In this document: in pieces, positions 21,901-32,572 of the stretch
Position numbering within the stretch: the first letter of the stretch is position 1
Layout of the letters: every line of letters starts with the position of its first letter
DNA from: Stylonectria norvegica
Lineage: Eukaryota; Ascomycota; Sordariomycetes; Hypocreales; Nectriaceae
Length of the DNA: 64,000 nt
Assembly (NCBI GenBank): GCA_014621405.1
Contig: JAANBC010000119.1
Span: 1-64,000 of the forward strand
Direction of reading: 5' to 3'
Translations under genes and position numbers: made by a program
Notes under the pieces: generated by a model
What the model was told of the DNA's origin: nothing
The model's input: only the letters and a program-made list of their open reading frames with translations
Databases searched by the model: none

Positions 21901-23596
21901 CTCACCATCTGGTCCTCCAAGTACTCGGCGGGAGACGTCCCCGTTCCGTTCTATCTCTCCATTTACTTCGCTATCGGCATGACCTGGATCTTGCTGGTAA
22001 CGCTGGGGACTCTGCTGCTGTTTGCGGGTGCTGTGCGAGCGGGCGCAACGCTGCATTCGAGAATGCTGACCTCGATGCTTGGGGCGACGTTTGCCTTCAT
22101 CACCAGCACGCCAGCGGGACAGCTGATGAACCGCTTCTCCTCCGACATGTTCTCTCTCGACAATACACTGCCAGAACTGGTGAAACAAGTCGTAGAGAAT
22201 TACCTATCCATCATATTTCGAGTGGCAGCCGTATCATCGATGCTGCCTGCCTTTCTTCTGCCTGCCATGACCTTTCTCGGCATTGGGTTTGTGACTGGAC
22301 AGGTCTACATGTACGGCTCCACGGCATCAAAAAGGCTCTATGCGGCAGGCCTATCGCCCATCCTCTCATCTATCACGGACGGTATTTCTGGGATTGAGGT
22401 TATCCGTGCACATGGTGTACAAGCGGATTTGCAAAGTAAGTTCATGGCATCCTTGGAGATTTATCTCCGCGGGTGGGAAACTGTGAGCGCCAGTCAAAGG
22501 TGGCTCGCCGTCCGCATGGACTTCCTGGCTGGGTTGATATCCCTTTCCACCGCGACTTTGGCAGTCATGCTTTCGAGTGATAACCCTGCCAAGGTTGGGT
22601 TCAGCATGACAAGCTCCAGTGCGTTATGCTCCGCTCTACTCTGTAAGTCATCTTTAGCCCAAACGAAATCAGCTGCTAATGGCACATTGTCTAGATGCCG
22701 TGTATCTGTCCAGTATCGTGGAAGTTGAGATGAACTCCTTTCAAAGGGTTAGCCAGTACATAGATGAGATTCCTCAAGAAGGCGGCTCTGTGGATGGTGG
22801 TAAGCTGACACCTCCTTCGTGGCCGTCTCAGGGGCGCCTGGAGGCGGCGAACCTCTCGGCTGGTTACTCCTTGGACGGAGAAGCTGTTTTAGAGAACATC
22901 AGTCTCTCCGTCCACCCGGGAAAGCGGGTGGCTATCGTAGGCCGCTCAGGAAGCGGCAAGTCGTCGTTGGTGGCGACCATCCTACGGCTCGCAGTTAAGC
23001 ACCGCGGCAGTGTCTCTATCGACGGCCTTGATGTGGAAGAAGTTGATGTGGAGCGGCTGAGACAAGCCGTCAGCTTCATTCCCCAGGATCCAACCTTGTT
23101 CGAAGGCACGTTGAGATTCAACCTGGACTTTACGGGCACTGTCCCAGACGCTGCCCTCCAAGAGATACTCTCTCAAGTAGTCAGCAGCAACGAAGACGAG
23201 AGGCTCAACGGCTGGCCACTAGACCGATTGGTCTCTTCCGGCGGCAGCAATCTCTCGCAGGGAGAGCGGCAGCTCATTGCCATGGCGCGCGCGCTCGCTA
23301 CCAACGCGCGTATCGTTGTCATCGACGAAGCGACGGCGAGCCTGGACCTGGAAAGCGACCGCCGAATCCAGCGCCTGCTTCGGGAGAGATTCGCCCACAA
23401 GGCGCTGGTGGCGATTGCGCATCGCCTGGATACGATCCTTGACTTCGACGAGGTTTTGGTCATGGAAACGGGCCGCGTCGTCGAGAGAGGCTGTCCGAAG
23501 ACGTTGGTAGTGTCAGGTGAAGGTCGGTTCTCGGAGATGTGGGTGGCGAGTGGAGAGGGGGAACCTGGTGTGGAAGATAAGGGTGGAGTAGTTTAG
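18986..23596 (+). CDS. Full-size ABCC-type (MRP-like) ABC transporter
   Basis: Four exons, 18986-19327, 19429-20999, 21057-22642 and 22695-23596, encode 1466 residues. The ATG at 18986 is the first in frame; the frame upstream has only a TTG. The order is TMD0-like segment, TMD1, NBD1, TMD2, NBD2. NBD1 has Walker A GKTGSGKSS (split by the second intron), signature LSGGQRSR and Walker B VILDDVLSALD with Asp in place of the catalytic Glu, and VLVSENEK where the H-loop His is expected. NBD2 is complete: GRSGSGKSS (about residue 1249), LSQGERQ, VVIDEATASLD and IAHRLDT. One degenerate and one active ATP site is usual for ABCC exporters. Such proteins export conjugates, drugs or secondary metabolites. 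It lies 245 bp upstream of a Zn2Cys6 regulator on the same strand. Confidence 0.95.
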
Positions 23597-23841
23597 CGGC
23601 GATAGCGGAAACATAGTCCCATGTTACAGTGCATACCGCCTACTAAAGACCCTTGAGCCGCCCCTCCCCCGCGCTGTAGTATTAATTGCTTCAGGCACCC
23701 CGACCTTTCCCACGATTCCGTTTCCATTGCCACTTACACCCGCTTTATGGATCTTAGCCTGTGCTGTGCGAGTTCTATTGAACAACCTTGCGTTCATTCA
23801 CTGTTTACGTTGTGTTATCACAAGTCATCGTCGGTAAGATC

Positions 23842-26100
23842 ATGGCTGGATCAGATCAACCACCCCGGAGGAAGCGAAACGTCATCTCCCGAGATCGCAA
23901 TGGGTGCATCTCATGCCGCACGAGACATCTTCGATGCGACCAGACGAAGCCAGAATGCCTCAACGTGAAATCCCCCCCTCTGGAATATTCATATTTCAGG
24001 CTGATGATCATCTCAGTGCACACGTACCGATCGAAAATGCGAGGGTTATAACAACCCAATCTCGTTTCGCGATCAAACAAAGGCTGTCGTTCAGAGAGTC
24101 CAGAGCCAAGCCGCGAAGCGAAGGCGGACAAATCCCACTCCACCAAAACTACCAGAAGCACAACCATCACCACCGGCAAAAGATGCATCATCGCCTCCCG
24201 CCCAAGAAGTTCCTATTGAGGCCGGAAAAGCTGCTCCTTTATCTTCTCCTGCCGAGGAAGTGAAGGAAGTGGTACAAATAGCTACCAATGCTGCACCTCC
24301 AGCTGCGGACCGCTTCGAGATTGCTACTTTCTTACCAAACCCGCTGAATGAAACCATCACGACTTCGACCCTGGACTTCATGATCCCCGAAACGCCAGTA
24401 AGCGACGACTGGTCTTTGAATTGGCAAAACTGGGATGTCTCTAATATGACGTATTTCCCCGAGAGTAATAGCAACAACCTTCTTCTTTCCTCTCCACAAT
24501 CGCTCCTTGCTACAACTGCGGTTGCAAACTCCCCTTCAACCGATGCCGACACCAACGAGGCCATCAACCTTGATATCGCCACACTGAACTATTTTCTATA
24601 CCCGGCGCCATCACCGAGCATCTCAGAGTACTCTCATCCCGCCTTTGACGCCTTCCAGTTTTCCCCTGATAGTGAATACTATCGTTACTTCTGCAACGGC
24701 TCCGTCAAAGGCTTCAAAACCATCATGCCTATTGTCGACCTCATCTCCGACGACCGTCTTGCCTCATCCCATCTCTACAGCGCCGCCTTGGCAGTCTCTG
24801 CGCTCAGTATGTCTGCCCTTGGCATCACCGCAGGAGAATCTCTCGACGACTCCGCGCAGGTCCCTAAGCCGCTGGCCAAACGCCACGCCCTGCGACATTA
24901 CTCTGCAGCACTAACGTCACTGTACCGGGCATTCCCAAGTTCAAATCCTGACTCCTTCCGCGAGGCTTCCTTGGACGAACTCCTTGGATGGTTAATGACA
25001 CGCTTGCTGCTCTCAAATCTTGACCTCCGGCTTGGCTCATTGGGCGCCTGGCGTGCGCACCTTCGCGCTGTTGGGCGTGTTATCTCAGTATGGCACGGCC
25101 GGATCTCTCAATCATCGCAGGGAAAGTCTTTAATACATGCTTTCGCCCGAATGGCCCTGTTGCTTGAACTCGAAAATGAGGACTTTGCTGTCACGAAACA
25201 GGGAACAATGAACCCTTGCGTGGCAGCGGAGCTCAACTCCATGATTGAGCACTCGACATCTCCTCGGGATAGGCTCCTTGGGTTGATCCGTAGCGTCTCG
25301 CGACTTGAGATCAAGTATCGTCTCAGACCAGACAAAAGCCAAAAGTGGATGCTCAAGATGAAGAGCATTGGGAGTAAACTATCCGAGTGGCAGAGCAGGC
25401 TGCCGCCCAGTGAACTTCCTGTTGACACGGGGATAGCGGACCCTATTCAATATTCCGCAGACGAGGAGTCTCCTCTAGTATGCCTGACTCCTCTAACATT
25501 TCCTAATTCCTCCGATCCCTACACGGCGGCCGTCAGCTACGCACACTTTCTTTGCGCCCGTATGCGCTCTCGAACTCGCTACGGCCTCACTTCTGAGCTT
25601 CTACCTCCGAGTGATGCAGAGTCTTCTATCCTTCACATCTGCCGCATAGCTGCCGGTCTAGACCCGACGGGCTGCAAACAAGCAGACGCTTACGGTCACG
25701 GCATGGTACCCGCGATCTGTGGGGCTTACAGATGGAGTTCCGATGAGCGTATTCGCAGCTGGATTCTTGGCTGGCTACAAGGCTATGGCGGTCTGGGCGC
25801 CGAGAAGGTCTATGGAATGTCGATAGGGCAAGACGACTTATGCTCTGGATCGATGATAATTACAAGGGAGTGGCCTACAAGCAATGGCATCTCATCATGG
25901 CACGGATAATCGAGGAGGGCGATGAGGGCGTGGGGGATGAGGGGACTGTTTGGGATAAGGTGGCCAGCCGAGCTGATGTCAGGGTAGATGGAGCAGCTGG
26001 ACTAGAAGACGAGGAGATTGAGAGGGATAGACCTTTTCGTGTGGTCATGTACACGAGATCTCAAGCTGGCCCGGCAACGCAGCACTTCTTGATCCCATGA
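23842..26100 (+). CDS. Zn2Cys6 fungal transcription factor with a likely C-terminal frameshift
   Basis: Exon 1 is 23842-23964. A 52-bp intron ends at 24016, inside the zinc cluster. Spliced, the DNA-binding domain has Cys22, 25, 32, 39, 42 and 49 (CISCRTRHLRC, then ECLNC, then RKCEGY), the canonical C-x2-C-x6-C-x6-C-x2-C-x6-C spacing. The following residues are Pro/Ala-rich, and the long C-terminal part looks like the usual fungal-specific regulatory domain. The main frame ends at 25909 (about 671 residues). However, from about 25801 the next frame, closing at 26100, reads REGLWNVDRARRLMLWIDDN and continues with QWHLIMARIIEEGDE, which looks like genuine protein. A 1-nt deletion near 25800 would explain this. 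A 59-bp intron at 25808-25866 with a poor GTCTAT donor is the alternative. It may control the ABC transporter just upstream. Confidence 0.88.
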
Positions 26101-27021
26101 GATGATGAGGGCTCGAATTAGAAGGGGTCACCAACATCGGGATACTTTAGATGAGCATTGTTACTTCTGCGCTCACGCCGTAAAACGTCTGATGCTAGAG
26201 TGCAAACTTTGTCTAGTCACTGTATTATACCAACGATATCTCTCAGAAGAATCTGCCCTATTAATAGCTGATTGATGCATGTATCATGTTATTCCACCAC
26301 CAACAACTGTGCCCGTATGGAGCAACATGAGGATTATTGGTCATGGTAGTTGGCGAGGCATAATGCAAATCTCATCCAACATGTTGACGAGGATTCACCA
26401 GCAGATGGTGTGGTATGCCAGGTGAAGTACGTTACCAGCATGATCAATTCCGGGGGCAATGGGAGAGAGGCTTTGCTGCGCTGTCTTAAGGCTGGGATCA
26501 AGGATCTCACACCATGATCAATCGCCAACACGAGCACCTCTGCGACCCAACCAAAGGTCCACAGGTCCACTGTAGTCTTCCTACCGGGAAACGTGTCGGG
26601 TTAATGCAAAATCCAGAAGGATGAAACACCAAAGCACGAGAAAGTATCTTGCGTACTTCGTACAACCAAAGTCAATTCTTCACAGCACGACCAACTCAGC
26701 TCACCGAGTTGAGAATTGTTGCTGTCATATCAGGCTATGCTGGCAGGTGGGCAATGATGCACGATGTCTTGTCAACAAGGCAGACACGCTTCTTGTAGAT
26801 GGTGGTTTCAAGTGCGCGGAGCTTAGGCTGCATGATAGAGAAGTTGGTGAGGCCCAGCTTAAAAGGAGACGACTCCCGAAAGTTTTAAGGATAGATCTCC
26901 ATTGCCAGCCAAGCCCTTTACTATTCATTGCCATCAAGTAGCCAAGGAAAGCTTCACCAACCAAAGTAACTCGAATAGAGTAGTCGGATTTCAAAACACT
27001 CGAACACTCAACCCTTACGCC
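26101..27021. other. Intergenic region with no recognised gene
   Basis: About 0.9 kb before the secreted-protein gene. Minus-strand frames near 26334-26570 and 26725-26994 show no known motif or splice structure. Confidence 0.4.
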
Positions 27022-27702
27022 ATGATGAAGGCCAGCACAATGTTCGTCATTTGTTTCTCTGCTCTGGCTTCCACGGCGGTAAGTAATTACTACTTTTATG
27101 CAATCTGGCCTCGTTGATACAAAATCGACATGACGATCGCTGGAAATAACACATTATGCAGGCTTTACCTCGAGGCACGAACAGATCTTCAGACCAAATC
27201 AGCCAGCGTGACAACAGGCACCAAATCATGGAGCGAACCGCAGAGGTATGTCGCTCTACACCGATCTCGATTCCTGAATGGCTCAATATGCTAAGTGATT
27301 TCCTTGTGCAGACTAATATCATCTGTAAGACTGGCGGTCATGGTTGGGGATCGATTCCAGCGTTCGGAGATGCCATGAAATATCTGAACAGTTGGGGGGA
27401 TGACCTTTGCGTCGTGGATGCCGGTCCAGCCAAATGTAAGCTAGTCAGCTGCTCGTGGGACTCCGCCGTCTGGCTCTGCAACGACAAAGACACGCCTCTC
27501 CAGATTCCGTGCAAGGATTTGTCCCCTTGGATCCAGACGCTCCTGGACAAGTGTGGCTGGTATGACTGGGAGCCGAAAGCTCAAGGTAAGTTGATTTCAG
27601 AAAGGACACCTCGAGGGCTGCATTGAAAACTAACGATGTGCTTTAGGTCAGGTTTTCACGGATGATAGCTGGAACCTTGTGATTGGGAAAGATAAATGTT
27701 AG
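27022..27702 (+). CDS. Small secreted 8-cysteine protein (effector-like)
   Basis: Four exons, 27022-27078, 27162-27245, 27312-27585 and 27647-27702, encode 156 residues, with GTAAGT, GTATGT and GTAAGT donors. Exon 1 is almost exactly a signal peptide (MMKASTMFVICFSALASTA). After a polar propeptide-like segment of about 28 residues, the mature part carries eight cysteines, enough for four disulfides: IICKTGGHGWGS, DLC, KCKLVSC, VWLCND, IPCKDL, DKCGWYDW and a final C-terminal Cys. The order and spacing resemble a family of secreted fungal proteins of unknown function in plant-associated ascomycetes, with C-x-T-x-G-x-x-S near the start and a Cys-flanked helix late. An apoplastic role is possible but unproven. 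It stands alone between long spacers. Confidence 0.75.
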
Positions 27703-29569
27703 AAGTACAGCCGTGATGTTACAAACACGCTAGAAGCAGACACCAAGACGTGAACTACCATGCAGCAACGATCGTACTCATGGCAAATATTCTATAGGCC
27801 TCAGGATATGGGCGGCAGAGAGGTGGTGGTTTCTTAGGGTGCAGCTCCATAGGCTATCTCAATTCTTCTTTCCCTTTGTATAGAGAAATATACACCTTAA
27901 ACAGTTCATTTAGGGGCGTTTCGTAACCTTTATTCCTAAGCTCAGCATGGCTGATGTGATGTAGCTGAAAATTGTTTCTACTGATCTAATCAAACCCCCA
28001 TTTGGTCACTTGTCGATGTTTAAGAACGTAGAAGCCACTTAGCGGTTCAATATGTAAGTTTGAGAGTAAGAGAGGAGCCAGGGCGAATGAAAGGATGATT
28101 ACTTTCTTTGCGAATTCATTCGGCAAGGAAATCCATCAAATGGGTACACGTCATATCTCTACCCTCTTACAAGTTGTGAGGATGATATCGATCTAGTTCC
28201 TCAAGCTCACCATTTTGTGAAGCTACCTTGAGAGCCAAGGTACTGCAGGGACTAGATCTTGGACATTCGCGATACTCTTTACATGTATTATGTCGAGAAA
28301 GAGAAGCTGGTTTTGACTCTGTTAGAAACACGTGCTTGTACTTGGAGGATTCATGGCTAATCGTCCACCCTGTACTGTCACGAAAATAATCCAGTTTCTT
28401 CCTTGTTATTTGCTCGCGCGATAGAATTACTTGGCGGTTCCGAAACAAGGAACCTGACTACACGATGGATCTAAATTGTTGCTGTCGAGGTTGTAGCTAC
28501 ACGCGCTGTCTCAGGAATAATGTCATCTGTTCCCGAATTGTTGCTTTGCACTCCCCAAAGAGTGGTAACCCCGCTTGGAACAGAAGCAAGTTCACTACAC
28601 CTCCGGTAGACGGCAAGCATCGCTTCCACGGAAATGGAAACGGAATTGTGCGTTCGAGGAGTTAGGGCATCGGAAAAAGCCACGATATCCATGGAAGGGA
28701 TTTGATGGCGCAGTGTGTCTCACACGTCGTATTCGGAGAGGCAGAATCATGAGTAATTCCAGTCGTCAGTCTGTTTTCTTGTCGGGGCGACATCGCTTGC
28801 GGGCCGGGCCGACCTCTTGAAGAGGTCAGTCGACTGCAATGAACGTTTACGGAATCATTTCGGTAAAAGTGAGATGGAGAAAGGCATTGGGCTGGATATT
28901 GCAAGGTGCTTTAGCTGCTTAAAGCACTTATCTAATCGTCAACCATCAGCATCGTGAGCAAACACACGATCGATTCTTGACAATATCTCTTTGGGCCCCA
29001 CTTCGACTAATAAGACAGAGAAACACAAGTGAAGGCCTAGAGATATTTGCGCTAGTCTTTAAAAAGCCGAGTTGAACGGGGTTGCCCTGGCGCTGGTACC
29101 TGAGGCTCGAGACCTGAGAAAGCACGTTAAATAGAATCTTGGAGGCGCGTATTTCCATTAGTATGAACTCTACTAAGGCTCTATAACGACTACCGGGAAG
29201 TCAAACTTCAGCTAGGTCGAGGCTCTTGGAGACAGAAAATCGGGACTCGAAGCTAGGAGAAGAATGGCTCCTAACTGCCGTTAAGACTTTAACGCTTCAT
29301 TCCTCAATAACCCTGCAATCTGGAGCCTGGATCCTAGACCCTTGTAAGACCCTTATCTTATCGCGTTCCCGATCGCGGGGCAATTCAATTGGGTGAGTCA
29401 ACAAACTCGTGGGTCTTTTATCGACCTGCTAAACTTTTCAACTCCTACGTCTTCCTTCCGAACCGCAACCTCTTCACTCCACACCACTCAATTGCACTCA
29501 ATTCCAGCAGATAACGCCGTCAGCACCACCGTCGTTCGATTCCAAACGAAAACAACACCAACCATCATC
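27703..29569. other. 1.9 kb intergenic region with no recognised gene
   Basis: The stretch contains only short frames on both strands. The last 200 bp before 29570 is C/A-rich and looks like a transcribed leader of the argininosuccinate synthase gene. No RNA gene or repeat was recognised. Confidence 0.4.
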
Positions 29570-32022
29570 ATGGCTGGTTCCAAGGGCAAGGTCTGCCTTG
29601 CGTACGTGCTACCCCGCCCCCGCCTTCGCGTCCAGGAATCACGATATTGACTGACCATTTAGTTACTCTGGCGGCGTAAGATTCCCACGACCACGAACCG
29701 AAACCGACTTCGATAAGGACCTCCTCATGCTGACTGGAGTAGTTGGACACATCGACCATCCTATTGTGGCTTTTGGAGCAGGGATACGAAGTCGTTGCGT
29801 ATTTGGCAGATGTGTAAGACCAGTCTGAGGAATCCGACACCAGTCCGAGGAATCTAACAAGAGACAGTGGACAAATCGAGGACTTCCCCGAGGTTGAGAA
29901 GAAGGGTAAGAAGCTCTCGTCTATGCTAGTAGCTCGTTAGCTAACGAAACATACAGCTCTGAAAATCGGTGCCACGAAGGTACATTTTGGGATCCTGTTC
30001 CTCGAATTGATTGGCGGTGCTAATGAGTTGGCCACAGATGATCATCGATGACTTGAAGAGAGAGGTTCGTGGCCATTTACCGTGCTCTACGGCGTTTCCG
30101 ATGGCTGGAAAGCTTCATCTTTCCCACCAAACCCCGCCCGCCCTCTTCCCCTAGTGGCCCTTCGGCCTTTGCACGAGATTATCGAGGAAGCCAAGCGGCT
30201 AGTGTCGGATATGCTCTTTTTTGAAGTATGCGTGTTTTCTAACGGGAACTGCAGTTCGTTGAGGAGCTCCTCTGGAAGGCCGTGTAAGTTAACGCCAAGC
30301 TCTTGCACCAGGCTCAGACCTAACAGTCATAGCGGCTGCAACGCCATTTACGAGGACCAGTATCTTCTCGGTACCAGTTTGGCTCGCCCCGTCATTGCGA
30401 AGGGCATGATGAAGGCGTGAGTCTCACATCTTGATCTGGTTCGATTTATTCATTAACATCAACCAGCGCTGCCCAGGAGGGATGCGACTTTGTTTCTCAC
30501 GGATGCACTGGCAAGGGGTAAGTTGTAGATGGGATCTCTCCTTTACAGGATGTGAAATAACACATCGAACAGCAACGACCAGGTTCGCTTCGAGTTGGCC
30601 TACTACACCAGTAAGAATGCCCCTCCCACCTTCACGGACCTATGTCTAAGAATAACTGCCAGTCAACCCCTCGATCAAGGTGATTGCGCCATGGCGTGAT
30701 CCTGTCTTCTTCAACCGTTTCCGAGGCCGCAACGACCTGCTGGACTACGCCGCGGAGAAGGGCGTCCCCGTTTCCTCCACCAAGGCCAAGCCTTATAGCA
30801 TGGAGTAAGTCAGCAACTAGCATGAAGTGTGCATGCGCTAACTGCCTGAAGCGACAATTACGCTCACTGCTCTTATGAGGCTGGCATGCTCGAGGATCCC
30901 GATGTCACTCCCCCTGACGACATGTGGACCAAGACTGTCTCCCCCTTGAACGCCCCTGATAAGCCCCTCGACATTACTATTCACTTCGACAAGGGTATCC
31001 CCGTCAAGGTTGTCTCTCCTCAGAAGACTGCCACCGACTCTGTCGAACTCTTTGGCCTCCTCAACGATATCGGAAGGGACCATGGCGTTGGCCGTATTGT
31101 GAGCCGCCGCTCCCTCTTCAAGGTCATTAACCATCACAACTAACTTGTTCAATAGGACATCGTCGAGAACCGGTATTTAAAGTAACGCCGAAAATTGCAT
31201 TGACTGAAGCTGACTTCAAATCAGATTCGTGGGCTTGAAGAGCCGTGGATGCTGTAGGCTCAGTCCTCCCGCTAGTGTGATTTCCCTACTAATATCTCGT
31301 AGACGACTCTCCTGGAATGACTATCCTTCGTCTTGCCGTGAGTAGTGACCGTCCCATACTTTTCCATGCTTCCAAGTAACTGACACTTGTTTCAGCATAT
31401 TTCGATAGAAGGACTGTGAGTAAAGTCCGAGAATGAACGATGGAAAATCAATAGCTCACCCCATGCAGTGTCTTGGACGGACGTGTTCGCTCTCTCCGCG
31501 ACAACCTGAGCAAGCAGTGGAGTGAACTCATCTACAACGGTCTCTACTTCTCACCCGAAGCCGCCTTCCTGCAGCGTAAGTTGCTATTACTGGAATTATG
31601 TGGCCCCCGCTGACTGTAAAAATAGCTTCCCTCGACTACGCCCAGCTGCGCGTATGTTCATGCGACCCAATCGCTGTGGTTAGCTGCTAACAGGACTTCT
31701 TAGGTCAACGGTGAGGTTCGCCTCCGCATCTACAAGGGCAATGCCTACGTTCTGGGCCGCAGCTCTCAGGAGAAGCTATACTCCGAGGAAGATGCCTCCA
31801 TGGATTCTCTTGACACTTTCGACCCCTCCGAGACAGTACGTGCAAATGATGTTATCGAAATGGTGCAACTACTAATACCCACGCGCAGACTGGCTTCATC
31901 ACTATCAATGCCATCCGCCTCAAGAAGGTAAAATTTCGACCATGTTGAGCGATAAGTTGAGTCGACTTGCTAACACACCATAGTACGGCCTTCAGATGGC
32001 CGAGGCCGGAAAGAAGTTCTAG
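29570..32022 (+). CDS. Argininosuccinate synthase, 21 exons
   Basis: Exons: 29570-29601, 29663-29675, 29743-29813, 29868-29905, 29957-29979, 30038-30064, 30255-30283, 30333-30416, 30467-30517, 30573-30610, 30663-30804, 30852-31098, 31156-31172, 31225-31253, 31303-31337, 31396-31415, 31469-31575, 31626-31651, 31704-31835, 31889-31927 and 31984-32022. They sum to 1239 nt and 412 residues, the normal family length, with every junction in phase. The ATP-binding P-loop AYSGGLDTS sits near residues 11-19. Other conserved blocks are DVGQIEDF, GCTGKGNDQVRFE, APWRDP, GRIDIVENRFVGLKSRG and FLQPSLDYAQ. The enzyme joins citrulline and aspartate with ATP in arginine biosynthesis in the cytosol. The shortest exon is 13 nt. 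The longest intron, at 30065-30254, is 190 bp. Confidence 0.96.
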
Positions 32023-32572
32023 ATAGCCCAGTGCAGGTACTCCGCGAATACAAAATCTAGTGGTTTGAAAAGTTAGAAATTATCTGAGTTAAATCAGCTT
32101 TGTGTTCTTCGTTATCACAGACAGTGCCCACAGGTTCGATTTTGCTAGTTGACCGGCTTTCTGCGTAAGAGTGACGAGGTATTAGGTGTGCTGGTACACA
32201 AGTAACAATGTACTCCTCTCGATGCATTCTGTTTATGAGAGTGCCGCTTCATGTCGTGATTCATTGGTAAGCTGATATCAAGGTATCTTGCTGTGATTCA
32301 ATATTCACAGGGGCAACGTTTTAACTGTGATGTGATGTTAAAGCTCACAGTGAGAGTGAGACAGCTCATACCTAACCAAGATCACGGTGCTTGCAATGGA
32401 CGAAGTTCTATATAAGCTAAGCGAAGAAAGCTTGTCAAGACTTCTGATTTATTCTCTCAAACTTGACGGGATTCCAAATCCTTCATCTTCTCAAAGCCCC
32501 TCCTGCGTTTTCAGACCGAAAAGCTCAATTTGGCAGACAAGGTCATCCATTACCTAGATCCTACTGTCGAAA
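32023..32572. other. Intergenic region, promoter of the APH-like gene
   Basis: This holds the 3' flank of argininosuccinate synthase and the promoter of the next gene. Only the TATA-like element near 32409 stands out. Confidence 0.4.
32409..32416 (+). promoter_or_regulatory. TATA-like element upstream of the APH-like gene
   Basis: TATATAAG lies 157 bp upstream of the ATG at 32573, a plausible core promoter distance for a fungal gene with a short leader. Confidence 0.4.

Noticed and set aside
21697..22188. Long minus-strand frame within the ABC transporter
   Set aside because: It lies wholly opposite well-supported transporter exons and has no recognisable protein features.
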